A DNA stretch of 64,000 nucleotides from Ceraceosorus guamensis (GCF_003144195.1 NW_020290053.1:46551-110550), one strand, 5' to 3'; counted from the first letter of the stretch, positions 23,185 to 36,025 are shown. Made by a program: numbers and translations. Notes: generated by a model not told the origin, from the letters alone.

Positions 23185-25315
23185 GCTGATGTGTCGCTGG
23201 CGGTATAATGCCGGCGATGCGCACAGTCAGCCGTGTCAAATTGTACAATAGGGAAAGACGGCGATGAAGAGACTCTGCAGGAATTTGGTGTTTATCGTAT
23301 AGTAGTCAAGCTTGGTGCGACCAGCGCTTTCCAGGGCAATGCCAACACAGAAAGGGAAAGGGAGCAGTAGCGCTGATGAGCGAAAGATGTTGGCTTTTGT
23401 CTGAGGAGCAGCTGCGCCTGGCAGCTCGTCGGTACGTGGTCGATAAGAGAGCTTCAGTCTCTTCCATAGACGTGCACCGTATCGTTTCTCGCGAAGAATG
23501 ACGTAGAACTACAGTTCAGTCTGTAGCCTATCAAGATACGTGGGCACGATCAACGTGCTTGTGTTGCTCGCTTCGAGCGAGTGAGAGGAGTCGCAGTACC
23601 CACACGCAGTGTGGATTGAGAAGAGAATCAGATCTGACACGGTATAATGGAGGAGCAGAAAGGAGAAAAGAGGAGACTGAGTTGCATTGCGCAACGCATA
23701 TAAGCAAGTCGCCGATGAGCTCATCTCAACGCCTGGGGAGCTTGATTGGCGAATAGGGGCTGTCAGACGCCGAATGGGCTTTGAGCATCTGAGGTAAGCA
23801 TACCGATGCCCCACGCACGGCCGCCCTTGAAGCGTCAGGATGTAGCTCCGTTGGTAGCCGTGTTGGACAGGCGTATAGTAAGACGCGAATCCTCCCTGCC
23901 TTCAAAGTTCGCAATGGTCATTCGGCCATGCTGGAAGCTTCTGCTCGAATTGTGACTGGGAAGATGGAGATTGTCGGACTGCGCCCGAATCATTCGTTGC
24001 GAATTCATCCCAAGATTGCAGAACGCCAAATGAACCCCAGGTACCGATATCACGGGCGCACAGAAGGAAACGCCGCAAGATCAGCCAATGCAGCATGTGT
24101 AACGCGCGGGTGTCATGATGCATCCATGCGCGGCGTCGTGTATACCGCTCGTTCCTGTCGTCGGCGCCGCGCCACGTGTTCGACGCCCATGCCTGCGCCT
24201 GATCGAGCACGAGCAGGAGCACGCGCACCCTCTCCTGGCTCTTCTCCATTCCTGTTTCATCCTGCTCCTGCAAGCTTCACCTGTCGCACACCAAGTTCCG
24301 GCATTTGGCAGAGGCCAGCCGCGGAGAAACCTCGTCCCAATCGCCACTTGTTCCTCGCAAAAAGGAATGTCGAAGGAATGACTGCGCTCGGCAAAACAGC
24401 TTTCTGGTGCGTTTGTGTGTTCGCCCATTTAACCGCGCCCTATTGGCTGTTGGCGTACCAGATGCTGCGCAAACCTTCCTCATTCGGACCACGAGAGAGG
24501 CAATTCTTCGTCTTGTCTTCTATTTCTGCCCACGACGGCCCCGCAGCAAAATGGTCAGAGCGAGGCGTCTTGAGCCTCATCGGGCGGCTTGCGGTTAGAC
24601 CTGTCCTCCGTCCGTCATGGTCTAGCGCGAGCCGCACGACACGCATCATTTGCAGTCAAATTTCTTGCTGATCATGCGTAGCATGCCCTGACGTCGTATC
24701 TGAAGAGCCAGGGGACAGGGCGCGAGAGAAGGTGGCTCTGTTCAAGAGTATTGGTGGTCTTTGTGTCCATATTGACTGATCCGTGCGACCAAACACGGGC
24801 GCGCGCAGAGCAGTGTGTGCTTCATTAATGAGGATTGTGCAGGCCGCTCAAAGCGAAATGAACGGCAAACACGCTCGCGACTGAAGACACCATGGAGCAA
24901 TGGACAATGCGTCAACCATCAACACCACACACCGTCATGGCCAGATCAAGCCCGCTTTCTTGAACCGAACGGGATTTGCGCTGGCTGATTGCTGCTGCTC
25001 TTCATCGTTTACGTCGTCGGTGGGATGTCCGTGTCTGCTGTCTCTTGTGCTGAGCACGTCCTCGGTCGGCAAGTCAAAAGAAGGCCACATGGAGCACGGA
25101 GCAAGCAAGTCGGAGGGAACTGGCTCCATCTCCCATCGCAAGTCACACTACGTCTGCGTGGGGACTGCGCGTACGCGAACGACATCAACACACTGCGCCA
25201 TGTGGCCAGTCATTGCGCTGAGTTGTGTGTTTGATTTTTTCTCAGATTTCGGCGCCAATCGTAGGGGCCAGTCGATTCTTTCTGCTGCACGCCTGACCTC
25301 ACACGGGCACCCTAT
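23185..25315. other. Intergenic, no supported gene
   Basis: About 2.1 kb. A long plus frame (23928-24671) has no domain, leader or codon signal that I trust. No transposon or RNA gene is seen. Confidence 0.45.
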
Positions 25316-25882
25316 TTACGCGACGCTCGTGCTGCGAGACCTAACGGCATCGTCGTCCGAAGCGTCCTCCTGCAGCGCAGGTTCGCCTTTCTGATCAGCT
25401 TGCAAATTGAGGCCCTTGATAGCTTCTTCATCCATCGCTGGAGCTAGCATCGTCGAGCCTTGACGAACAACGGGGATAGCTGCGATGAGTCTCATTCTGG
25501 GTCTCCAGAATATGGGCATGCCTGGTCCCACTCCCAGCGGAGCAGCTTGAGAGCGTCGCTGATCGAATGGATCTGCGCTGAGCACATCTTTGACGATCGC
25601 GTCTTGTAATGCGCGAATTGGGATCAGCCTGCGGGCGCATATGTGTGCTTCTCCCTCCCCAAAGTTTGGCGTTTGTACGCCTCACTCACTGATCATTCTT
25701 TGGATCCTTTGCATGCGAATACGCTGCAGCATCTGCTTGACGCAAGCACAAAGCTGCTGCTCCATCCTGCTCAACGTGTTCATGCGAACGGTGATAGAGA
25801 TGGATACGGGTGCGGCAGACACGCGCGTCGAGAGGCACACCAGTGCCAAGCAAAGCACGAGCAGAGTCTTGAGAAGTTTCAT
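25316..25882 (-). CDS. Small secreted protein, 169 aa, unknown family
   Basis: Exons 25882-25686 and 25628-25316; phase-2 intron of 57 nt using donor GTGAGG. The nearby GTGAGT would put a stop after the splice, so the later donor was chosen. Total 510 nt in frame. The leader is a classic signal peptide (MKLLKTLLVLCLALVCL, then STRVSAAP). The next part is helical and rich in Met, Arg and Ile, with a CxC pair (QLCACVKQ, about 44-46). The C-terminus is acidic then Ser/Arg-rich. No domain recognised. An ATAAAAAG element about 200 bp upstream could be its TATA box. A candidate secreted effector by profile only. Confidence 0.62.
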
Positions 25883-27194
25883 CTTTCCTCGAAAGCAAGC
25901 GATGGGATTGCTTTTCGGAGATTGTGCTAGTCGCTCGTCTAGGAGACAAGAGTGTGGATGGTCGAAACGCAGCTATGTCCGCAGCGTTGAGTTGTACCGG
26001 TCGCCTCGCAGAGGGATACGTAGCGGTCTTGTGCTTTTGTCTGTGTGCGGTGGAGCTGAAGAGGGACAAAGCTATCGGTGGGAGCTTTTTATGAGGCAAT
26101 GATGCTACCCTCCTTGCCACCCATTCCACACCATTGCCATACCTACTATAGGCCTAGGCGTAAGAGGCTCGCGCCACCCTGCGCATCCCGAGCCACGGGC
26201 GGCAGCGGCGGCGCAGCACCGCACCAGCTTTGTAGAGCCCAGCAGAGCCAAGCAGTAAGTTGACTGCGCCTAAAGCGCGCGCCCACGCCACCAGCAAGTC
26301 CTCCCAACGATCGGCCAAGCGCAAGCTCCCAAGCCTTTTCAAAAGCACCATTTGCTTTGTAACGAAGACGAGTGGGGCAAGAGCTCATTCATTCTTATCG
26401 CATTCGTAGCCGATCCGTGCTCTGAGCGCATTCGATTGTTGCGCGGGTTTTTGCCCTAGTCAGTTGCGCCATCGCTCGCCTTGCCGCCCAAAGGAGCATT
26501 ATTTGCACATCAAATGAGGAGGCCGAGAAGTAAGGCGGGGACGCTAACACAACCGACTCGCAAGCTCTTCGCAGCTTCAGCGTTTGAATGGCACCTCGAA
26601 CGCCCGTCAAGTCTCGTGGTGAACCTCACGAGTAGAAGCGAATGGCGGGAGAGAGCAGGCTATTGCCATTGCTCGTCTGCGCGCATGTGCGCCGAGCGCA
26701 AGGTTCGCCTTCGACCGAATACAACACGTCTTGAGTGCGTCCCCCGTGAGTATGCACTTGACACCATGATGTCGTCCTGTTGGCCAGACGAGCGAGTCAA
26801 GTGTGTCCATGCCAGCACTCCACTTATTCTCGTCGCTCTACAAGGAAGGACTGGGCGCTGACCAAAAGTGGCCAAGGAGCGCGCTTGGGTTTTCAAAGCT
26901 GCCTTGATGTGGCAAGCATCGAATGTTGTCGAGACGGGCAAAGAGCCTTTCCTTTGAAAGAGGCTGGGATGTCAAGTCTCGATGGGGCGACGATCGGCTG
27001 TTTGGGCGCTCATCCGCTTGCCGGAGCAGTGTTGTGGACTCCGGAGAGTGAGAGGCAATTCACGCGCTCATGGCGCGAACACGCCTTTTCGCGCGACTGG
27101 CCGGGATAAGCTCGAGCAATCTTCCTATCCTGCCTCCAACCAGCAATGTCGCTCGATGTGCCCTGAAGGCGCACCGCCACGATGCAGAGCAGGA
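25883..27194. other. Intergenic, no supported gene
   Basis: About 1.3 kb between the secreted gene's start and the POP3 stop. Only short overlapping frames; nothing recognisable. Confidence 0.45.
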
Positions 27195-29231
27195 TCACGC
27201 CCGAACGTCTCCTCGTGCGGCTGCATCCTCATCTCCCTCTCTCTTGCTCTTCGCATCTCTCTCCTCAGCCTTCTTTCTCCTCCTCTTTCCGCTCATTCTT
27301 CTCTTTCTATTCCTCTCTTTTCTGCGTTCCTCTTTGACCCTCTGCTTCTCCTGCCTAGCAGCTTCCTTCACCTCCACCTTTCTCTTTGCCCTGCTCATCT
27401 TTTTGGCCACCTTGTGCGCGTTCAGATCTGCCGGAGCTGAAGATCTGAGATGTTTGATGCGCGTCGGGTAAAAGGGATGCATGGATGAAGAAGTTTCCGG
27501 ATTTGCTCGCGCTTGCTTGCTTGAAGGCTGCTCTTTCGACAATACCCTCGTGGCATCCCTTAAGTTGGGCTTGGCGGAAGATGCGGCGCCGCCTCTGGCC
27601 TCGCGCACAGCCGAGAGAGCCGCACTGTCCAACCAATCCGATCGAGGTTCTTTCAACGACGTCGAGCTTCTCAGTAGACGGAGCAAAGGCTCGGCAAGTA
27701 CTTTGCCGTCGGACGAGGTGGGTAGGAATCTGGGACGAATGAGAAGAGCAGTGACTCTTCTGAGTCTGAGCGCGGCTGAAAGGTGCAGCTCTGCTCTGGG
27801 CCCTAAGGGAACGAGAAGAACAGGGGCGTCTTGCTCTGCACGCGCGCGTTCATTTGCGACTGCTCCACGACCTAGGGAGGAGAGTGCGCCGTATATGGCG
27901 TTGTGTGCACAGCAGAGCATTGGCAAATGGGCTATTAGAGAGGGAGGATCGACGTCCGCTTTATTGACGAACAACAGCGTCGGTGCGTCGCTGTTCTGCG
28001 TCTCTACCTTGGCCGACTCGCATCCCTTTTTTTCGTCGATCGAATCATTTGAGCGCAGGCCCAAGTGGGATGTGGAGGCAAGACGTACACGTGCCCCCGC
28101 TATTCGATGTTCAAAGTACCGCGTTACGCTGTTCAGACCCGCGATGATAGGCCTGTCCTCCTCTCTAGTGCGCGGCACGTCCTGCTGCTGGCATTCGTGA
28201 TGCCGATCCTCCTGCATCTCATCCCCTCCTCTCTCTTCTTTCCCTTTCATCCCTGTCCCATCCTGGCGCTCTACCAGGTCATTCTCTGAGCTTCGCACGA
28301 GAGACGCTCCTCCTTGCATCTTCTTCTGCAGTGTCAACCTCCTCTGTCTGCGCGCTTTGGAGCTGTCCGAGTCTGGTTTGGCAGGCCTCAACAGCGGATC
28401 TAGAGCAGAGTGCAAGAGGAGCTCGAGCAGGGTGTGCAAGATGGGTACGCTATGAATCGGGGCGATCTCTGGCCTGTCCTCGCGCAAGGCGACGGGAGAT
28501 TCAGGGGGATAAAGACCGTATCAGATCAGATCAGCATTGCTCTTGCCCTGTTCTCCCCGTCATCGATTGCTGCGCCTGCAGCCAGTCCAGAAGCGCCTGT
28601 TCGCACACAGCATCTACCGCCCACCACATTCAATGAAGTCCATTTCCACTCACCAAGCGATTTCTAGCCCGCTCCTGAGCACCGGTCGAAAGACGCTCTT
28701 CCTACCCGGCATCAGGTCTTCCTTCCCCTTGATCTGACCTTGCTGATGCTGATGCTGTTGCTGCTTTCCCTTGTTCTTGTTGTTCTGCTTGCTCTCTTTA
28801 CCTTGCGCCTGTGAGTCTTTGGCAGGCTTTGAAGGTGTATGGGATGCTGGAGCAGTGCTGCGATGCCCCTCGTCCTCACCGCTTGCCTCTTTCTCTTTCT
28901 CTTTCTGCTGCTGTTTGGCAAGAGAACCGATGGACGCATCATCTGCACCCACGCCGCCGCCGCCGCCGCCGCCTTTGTCCAACCTCTTCCCATCGATCTG
29001 CGCACTGTTCAAGGCCAACAACCGAGCCAAAGCTTCATCCTTGCCGTGCGGTTTGTCGATGATATGCGAGTGTGAACGCTTCTTCGAATTGGCGCCTTGC
29101 TTGCGATGTGCTGCACCACCACCACCACCACCACCCGCATCCATCCTTTGTCTCTTGTTCGAGTGAGACATGTCTCCCGTGTTTGGACGTTTGATCGCCC
29201 CCCCCCCCTCCTCTCTCCTCTCCTTTGCCAT
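27195..29231 (-). CDS. POP3: RNase P/MRP protein subunit Pop3, 618 aa
   Basis: Two exons, 29231-28654 and 28473-27195, joined in phase 2 over a 180-nt intron; total 1,857 nt in frame. The splice rebuilds the family-typical start KSVFRPVL...EIAW|PEIAPIHSV followed by ILHTLLELLL. Further on are PIIAGLNSVTRYFEH, then LLFVNKADVDPPSLIAHLP and VLLVPLGPRAEL, which match the L7Ae-like fold of fungal Pop3. Pop3 binds RNA in nuclear RNase P (tRNA 5' processing) and RNase MRP (rRNA processing). This copy is long for the family. It has a low-complexity N-terminus (Gly, Gln and Lys runs) and a strongly basic Lys/Arg-rich tail that probably helps RNA binding or nuclear import. The start could be 29231 or an in-frame ATG at 29171. 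It is divergent to SAD1 across a 430-bp shared promoter region. Confidence 0.8.
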
Positions 29232-29661
29232 GCGTATTTGCAAGGTGTGCACAAATCGTGTCGCAGGCAAATCCGTGTCGTGGGTCATGGATGAAGGAGC
29301 ATTAGCAGGATGAATGCATGGCCGCTTGCCAGGGTTTGCATGTACGTACCGGTATGTGTGCATGCATGCACGCACGCGAGCGAGCGAAGAACACATGCAT
29401 GGACACGTGACTCTCAATTCGCACCCTTGACTGAAGGCGACTCTTGCAACAACACTGTGACTTGTGACTCAAAGACTCGAGACGCTTGCATGACTCACGA
29501 CTCATTGACTGCCGACTTTGACTACTCGCACTCACTCCTCTTCTTCCAACCCCTTGCAGTCTCCCTCACTCACCCCTCACTCCACACGGCACAGTGTGGA
29601 GCACGACTTTGGCGTACACAGAGGTGTGAAGCGTATTGCCATCTGCTGAGCAGCAAGCGAC
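29232..29661. promoter_or_regulatory. Shared divergent promoter region of POP3 and SAD1
   Basis: 430 bp separate the POP3 start (minus) and the SAD1 start (plus). The stretch contains CATG/CGCA tetranucleotide runs near 29,360-29,390 and several TGACTC/GAGTCA words around 29,450-29,510. No clear TATA box. Joint regulation of the two RNA-processing genes is possible but not shown. Confidence 0.4.
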
Positions 29662-29799
29662 ATGCCACCTCGCAAGACACGATCATCGGCCAAGGCGCAA
29701 GTCGAATCTTTGACGGCAGCCGAGGCGTCAGCAGCAGGCCCCTTGTCAGCCTCGAGCGTCGAACCCTTGCAGAGCAAGAGCGAGAGCAGCAATAGCAAT

Positions 29800-29846
<47 letters not shown>

Positions 29847-30474
29847 TAGCAGCGCACGCCCTTCGAAGAGGGTTAGGCTGTCCGAATCAGTGTCGCAGGC
29901 CGATGGCGATCTGAGCGGTGGCGCGGTTTCTGAGCGCAGCGGCAGCGGCAGCGCGCACGCAAGAGTTCAGTCAGACGATGCACCTGCACCTGCACCTGCA
30001 CCTGCACCTGAACCTGCACCTGAACCTGAACCTGCACCTCCTCCTCCATCCGAGCCGCAAGTCGAAGTAGAAGCTCCTCCTCCTCCTCCTCCCGCTCCCG
30101 AGAGTGCGCCCCTACCAGATGCTCCCCCTCCACCACCACCCCCTCCTCCCGAAGATCCTCAGGACACGACCCGACCTCAAGCCTTCACTTCTTTCGAATC
30201 GGATGGTGATACTTCTTATATCTTACCACCCAGCGCCACTGCTACTGCTCGGCCAGGCATCCATGGTGCGGCAAGTGGGCAAGAGGAAGAGGCAGAGGCA
30301 GAGGCAGAGGGAGATGTGCTGGATGCGGAGTATTGGAGCAGAATGGCCAATGAAAAGGATAAGAGCAACGTGCAGGAACTCTACCTCGACACTGTGAGTC
30401 GTATCAGATGGCTCTCTTGTCGCTCATCTGCCTTACTTTCTCCCAACTCTGATGCACACACCTGCGCACATACA

Positions 30475-30518
<44 letters not shown>

Positions 30519-31512
30519 TCGCACAGATCGATCGAAGCAGATTAGACTTTGACTTTGAGCGACAATGCAGCGTGACCTTATCTCGTCATCACGTGTACTG
30601 CTGTCTCGTGTGCGGCAAGTACTTTCAAGGAAGAGGCATCTCATCGCCCGCGTATGCTCATTCCATCGGGTGCAATCATCGAGTCTTTTTGAATCTGGAT
30701 GCCCATGCCCATCATCTCCGCGACACGTCCGGCAGCAGCACGTTGAGCAGCGCAGCAGCAGGCGAGATTTGGATCTTGCCAGAAGGAGAGAGGGTGACGA
30801 ACAAGAGCTCCTTGAATGCGCTGCGAGATGTCGTGTACAATCTGGATCCCGTCTACACGGCCCAAGATGTGCGGCGTTTGGATGGACAAGGCATCAAGTT
30901 GGATCTGCACAAGCAGCAATACATTCCGGGCTTCGTAGGTCTCAACAATACGCGCGGTCGCTCGGATTACATCAACGTCGTACTGCAGATCATGGCGCAC
31001 ATCAAGCCGGTGCGGGACTACTTTTTGCTTCACACTTTCGTTCAGCGAGAGAGGGAGTCCCAAGCATCTTCCAATCCTCAAGCTCGACATTCTTCTTCGC
31101 CTTTTAAAACTCAATCTCAAGCACCCGCATCCGCACCAAAGCACGCAAACAGGTCCGAACTGCTGCGTCTGTTCAGTCTGGTCCTCAGGAGAATGTGGAA
31201 TGCCAAAGCGTTCAAAGCTCAAGTATCGCCTCACGAATTTGCTCAGGAAGTCATTGCGAGATCCAAAGGCGTCTTTGGAGTGGAGAAGCAGTCGGATCCC
31301 ATCTTGTTCCTCGGTTGGCTATTGAACACGCTGCACGTCGATTTGGGCGGTGGAAAAAAGAGGCAGAGTGAGTTGCGCCTCCCCCCACCTGCTCCCCCCT
31401 TGTGACTTCCCGCTTTTGTGGGGGGAAAGCAAGGGTTGACGTTGAGGACGGATCTAGCGAGACCTTTTCGAGCCTGAATTTCTGCTGAGCCGTCCCGTTT
31501 GTACCTCCCAAC

Positions 31513-31594
<82 letters not shown>

Positions 31595-33138
31595 CGTTCC
31601 GTCCCCTGCCAATCCCCGACCGACGCGCACAGCCATCATCTCCGAAACATTTCAAGGTCAGATCCGCATCGAATCGCAAAAGGTCTTTGTGAGGAGCGGT
31701 ATAGATATCGACGATGAGCCGGACGGATCAGGATTGGTCAGCGGAGGAGATGCGGATGGGAGGAGAGAGGGTGGTCAGGAGGATGCGCTTGGGGGCAAAA
31801 AATTCAACATCGAAAAGGGTGAGTTGTTGGTGGTGGCGATTTGCGTGCGGAAGATCAAAAGCTGGAGGCTAGGCGATATGTCGAGGTTCCCAGCAAACAC
31901 CAGCTTGCTGCTGCTGCTGCTGCAAACGCTGAGGTTGTAGGATGGGGAGCTCTGATAGCTAGTAGAAAGCTGTTTGGAGGAGCGCCTTGGCTGATGCGCA
32001 GGCCAGCCAATGGGAGCTCTGAGAAGAGACCATCAGCTTGTCTGCGGAAAAGTACGCATGCAGCTGTCTGCCGACTGGTCCGATCTCTCGGCCCGCTTTA
32101 CCGCAGCTCTCATAGCCATCGCCTGAGCCAGTGGGGCAGCAAAATCTAGTCGGAGAGTTCGAGCACGTCTTGACGGCATTTTTGCCCCCTTTGGCTGACC
32201 TATCCCATCCTCTTTTGGAACGAAACCGCATCGGGGCTTCGCGGCAGAAATCCAGACGCAAACATCTCCCTTTTTCCACCTAGCCCTGGATCTGCCTTCC
32301 CCGCCCGTCTTTCAAGATGTGATCGAAAAGAACATCATTCCGCAAGTCAGCCTGGCTTCCGTGCTCTCCAAATACGACGGCACATCTTTTCAAGAGGCAA
32401 AAGGTCTCATCAGGAGGTTCAAGATCACCCGACTACCACCGTACATCGTTTTGCATTTCCGACGCTTCACCAGGAATGGATTTACGGAGGAGAGAAATCC
32501 TACGATTGTTAATTTCCAGATTAGGGATTTCGATTGGGCACCTTGTGAGTTGCTTGGCAAAGAGCGAAGAGGATATGCGCGAACGCTACGAGACTGATGA
32601 GGATCTTGACGGTGCCTTTCCCATCTTCCTTTTTCCCCTGGCCCGGACAGATGTGGAAGATCCGACGAATCCAGCGCTCAGTGCGGCGTATGATCTGGTA
32701 GCCAACGTGACGCACGAAGCTACGGCTGGGACGGTGCGGGACAATAGCGTCTTTCGAGCTCAGGTGCACACGCGTGCGCATCGCGACCTTCAGCAGCAGC
32801 AGCAGCACTCAGCGGGAGTCGATGCACGAGCTAGCGATCGAGAAGAAGAAGAGGAAGACGAGGAGGAGGAGGAGGAGGAGAAAGAACAAGGGGAGGAAAA
32901 GTGGTTGCAGATCCAAGACCTTATTGTGGAGGAAGTCAACAAGCAAATGTTGTTCCTCGGCGAGACGTATATACAGGTGAGTCTTGTGCGACGCACCCTT
33001 CCTCGCGCCTTGCGGCCATGCAGAGCTTTGACGATGGATTCATACGCCTCCCCCACTGTACACATCTGCTCGATCTTTTCCGCGCGCGCGCACACGATGC
33101 AGGTCTGGGAAAGGAAAAGCAAGGCGCAAGGTGTGTGA
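29662..33138 (+). CDS. SAD1: U4/U6.U5 tri-snRNP factor Sad1/USP39, 549 aa
   Basis: Six exons: 29662-30393, 30527-31367, 31633-31818, 32284-32544, 32651-32976, 33103-33138; phases 0,1,1,1,0; total 1,650 nt. The protein has a zinc-finger UBP domain (CCLVCGKYFQGRG with downstream HSIGCNH and HAHH) and then a ubiquitin-protease-like fold. In the Cys box the nucleophile is replaced (GLNNTRGRSDYINVVLQ has Asp), as in the inactive USP39/Sad1 family. The C-terminal EEKWLQIQDL...YIQVWERK is typical. Family role: stability of the U4/U6.U5 tri-snRNP and pre-mRNA splicing in the nucleus. Oddities: an N-terminal tail with (SN)n and Pro/Ala/Glu repeats, an acidic insertion (EEEEEDEEEEEEE) near the C-terminus, CT microsatellites in introns 1 and 2, a long intron 3 (465 nt) and a last exon of only 12 codons. 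Confidence 0.92.
29789..29852 (+). repeat. In-frame AGCAAC hexamer repeat, poly-(Ser-Asn)
   Basis: AGCAAC/AGCAAT units encode about ten Ser-Asn pairs in the N-terminal tail of Sad1. Length changes by whole units would keep the frame. Confidence 0.85.
30479..30515 (+). repeat. CT microsatellite in SAD1 intron 1
   Basis: About 18 CT units end about 11 nt before the acceptor at 30526, where the polypyrimidine tract should be. Confidence 0.9.
31516..31591 (+). repeat. CT microsatellite in SAD1 intron 2
   Basis: About 37 CT units, ending about 40 nt before the acceptor at 31632; an unusually long pyrimidine tract for a fungal intron. Confidence 0.9.
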
Positions 33139-33769
33139 GGGGACGATGTGGCGGGAAAAGGCGGGGGGTGAAATGGTGTGGAGGCGGACAAATGAAGGGA
33201 ATGGCAAAGCGGAAGGCCAAAGAGTCTGAGAGGTGTCGCGTTGGGTGCGTGAGAGGGAAGCAATGGATGGCTGAGGTGATCGTAGCGCATGTTGCGCACC
33301 CCCTCCTTTCCCCCCCCCCTTCCTTGCGCGCATGCCATGTGCTTGAAATCAGCGATGCGCTTCATACTTCCTCTGGAAATTCATGTTCGGAAATCGGATC
33401 AGGATGAGCAAACAAAGCGTGGGGCAGAATGGCTTGCTAGCCCGTCTCTCGATTTGACACTTTCGAGTGGTGGGCGGGGCGGGGCGGACAGTTGCAACCA
33501 AGACGAACGCCGCGAGTCGCATCGGGGCTCTCATTCGCCACTTGCTTTGGGGGGCGGCTCTTCGCTGCCAGACCATACAAGCATCCCGCAAAGTTCGTGC
33601 GGCGCGAGGGTGAATCGTGTGCACATTGGCGCTTGGCAGTGGGGGTGCGGGAAAAAGGGGCGGTTGCAGAAGCGCTTCACGGGCTTTGCGCCCCCGTGCA
33701 TCTGTTCATGCCCCGCCCCCACCCAACCAATGGGCACATCTTGATCCGGGCGAGCGGGGGGTTACGCGT
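33139..33769. other. Convergent intergenic region, SAD1 and DUF4602 gene
   Basis: About 630 bp between two convergent 3' ends, with G-rich stretches. No gene is seen. Confidence 0.5.
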
Positions 33770-35347
33770 TCACTTTTTTCTCTTCTGACCTGCCTTTGCA
33801 CCTCTCCTGCCACCAAACGACTCCTCCTCTCCTCTTATTCTTCCCACCTCCTCCCTCGTCAATCTGAGCGTTCCGCCTTTGAAGCTGCCCATTCCCAATC
33901 CCAATCCCTTTCTTCTCGCCTTTGCATCCCTATCCCCATCACCCCCCTTTGCCCTGTTCCTCCTCGCATCCAAAATCAATCCATCTCCCTCTTCTCTGCC
34001 GATCCGATGCTTGATGGAAGCGTGCCAATTGCCCATTTCCTTTTCCCTCTCCACTCTATCTTTCAGCTTTTGCCTCTCTGCTGAGCGGATGCCCGTTCGA
34101 ATGCTGGCAGGGACCTCTGAGAGCTTGTTCGCTCTCAACAGCTTCTCACCAAGACCTCTACCCGTCACCCTGTTCGACCGTCCCGCTGCTCCCGATGCCG
34201 ATGATTTGGAGGAGGAGGAGGAGGAGGAGGAGGAAAGCTCCATCAGCCTGGCTGCGGTATCCTTGTGGTTCAAGGACCGTTTGCCAGTGGATGCGGATGT
34301 GGAAGAGATGGACCTTTCGCCTCCCGGCGCAAAGAGCGTGCTGGACAAGAGCTGAGATAACAACACGTCATTCTTCTTTTGAGATTTCTCTTCATTAGAC
34401 TCGGCTTCGCCATCTTCTCCTTTGAAACGTGACCGCTCGTCGCGCAAAGAGGCTGCTGCCTCGTCATCTTGCGTAGGCCTGCGTACTTTGGATGACTGGC
34501 GAAAGAAGGAGAGAGCAAAAGGGCGTGCTTAGCAAGAAGAAGGAGAAGCGCAGCGCACGATTTGGCTGACCCCATCGCCCGCCGAAAGCAGCCGTCTTTC
34601 AGTGGACACGCGCAACGCCTACACATGCCAGCGCAAGCCGCGTGCGTGCACCCTCGCCAATCCGGCGCAACGCCTGCACGACTCCCAAACACAGGTGCTG
34701 GCCCATTCGCTCCAGGCGCCGGCTCGCCTCGCCTCGCTCACCATGAAACGACCCAATCCGCCAGTGGCGACAGCGCCAGGCAGCTGCGTCTTCCTAGCGC
34801 TAGGATCAAAGACGACATTTTGCACCTCTCTCGCCTTCTTTCCCATCGGCTCCAGCTTGCCCTTGCTCTTTGAAGAGTTTCTCTCTGACGTCGCAGAGGT
34901 GGGTGAGATATCTGAGGAGGAGGAGGAGGAAGGGTGCTGCTGCTGCTGCTGCTGATGCTTCTCCTGCTGCTTCAGGCTCGGTGGTGTTCGCGCAGCTTGC
35001 ATGGAAGAAAGATCAGCCACCTCGATGGGTTGAGTGGAGGAGACGATCGGCTGAGCATCTCGCGTACCCCAAAATGCAGCTCCAAGAGCATTGAGCAAGT
35101 CCAAGGCGCTCGCATCATGCTCCTCCAAGCTCCCATCCGCATCATCCTCATCCTCACCCTCACCCTCATCGTCAGCAGGATGTGAGTGAGGAGGAGCATG
35201 AAACTCTTGCTCTTTACTGCTCCTCTCGGCGACCTTTTGTCGTTTGCGACGTCGAGCGTCGACCGAGTGGGCGCTTGGACTTTCGCGAGAGGTGATGCCC
35301 GTCGATTTGCTCGATCTCGACTTCTCGTTGGCCTTTGTGGAGGACAT
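33770..35347 (-). CDS. DUF4602 ribosome-biogenesis factor (Faf1/C1orf131 type), 443 aa
   Basis: Exons 35347-34742 and 34495-33770, phase-0 intron of 246 nt, total 1,332 nt. The N-terminal half is low complexity with an NLS-like RRRKRQKVAERSSK, acidic blocks and poly-Gln. The domain begins with REVQNVVFDPSARKT and the splice joins GLGRFM|SSKVRRPTQDD. The second exon has the conserved helix block (SNRVTGRGLGEKLL, EVPASIRTGIRSAERQKLKD, GSFKGGTLRLTREEV) and ends in a basic tail. The yeast family member Faf1 is needed for early 18S rRNA processing with Krr1 in the nucleolus. I assign the family with good confidence; one-to-one orthology is likely but not proven. Its promoter is shared with GAA1. 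Confidence 0.75.
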
Positions 35348-36025
35348 TGCTTGCGATTCGTCTCCCTGAAGTTGGACCTGATGCAAAGACGGAGTGAAGG
35401 AGAGCGGGGGGGTTGGAGATGGAGATGGGCCTGAGTGTGGATCGCGCACTCTACGCCTAGATTTGGGTGGGGTGGGAGGAAGAGAGGGGGAGCGCGGAGG
35501 GGAGCAGAAAAGGCCCCAGGTTATTGCTGCGTGCCACTCAATTCGTCGATCGAGCACATCTGCTGCAACTTCATGACTTGAATAATGACTACCTATACTG
35601 ACTCTGACTGACTGCATGATGACTCGTGACTGACTGACTTTACGCCGCGGAAATCGTTCAAATTAATCGAATCACATTCGTGATTCAAGATTCCAAAAAC
35701 CTCAAACTTCACGCGTCAACGTTAGAAGAATTTCGGGCAGCCCGAGCGCGCACTCACGTGACTACGTGACTATATACCTGCATGGCACCAGGTGCACGCG
35801 CCGCGGTGCCCGCGATCCGCGCGTTTGCGCGGGTGGATGCTGGGTGCGTCGTCCTGAGTGCACGCACGTCCTTTTGCGTCACTTTGATTCAAGCCTTTTC
35901 ATGTTCATGACGACTTGACTCGTAAGCCGTGCCTTTCACCACGTCTGTCTTTCTGTCTGTCTGTCTCACGAATCAGCTGCGCTCGATCTACACCCTCTTT
36001 CCACCAATTGTCGATCTCCCCCATC
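35348..36025. promoter_or_regulatory. Divergent promoter region of DUF4602 gene and GAA1
   Basis: 678 bp with a TATATA at 35771-35776, a CACGTG E-box-type word near 35,755-35,760, a short GAATC/GATTC tract (35,640-35,700) and TGACT repeats (35,590-35,640). The TATATA is 250 bp from the GAA1 start. Confidence 0.4.

Noticed and set aside
23838-23890. tRNA-like D-arm (TAGCTCCGTTGGTAG)
   Set aside because: No matching B-box or acceptor stem pairing could be found, so it is not called a tRNA gene.
23928-24671. Plus-strand frame of 247 codons
   Set aside because: Arg/Pro/Ser-rich without any motif; overlaps several equally long antisense frames.
27481-28200. Plus-strand frame of 239 codons opposite POP3
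   Set aside because: It is the complement of the conserved Pop3 domain; an antisense shadow.
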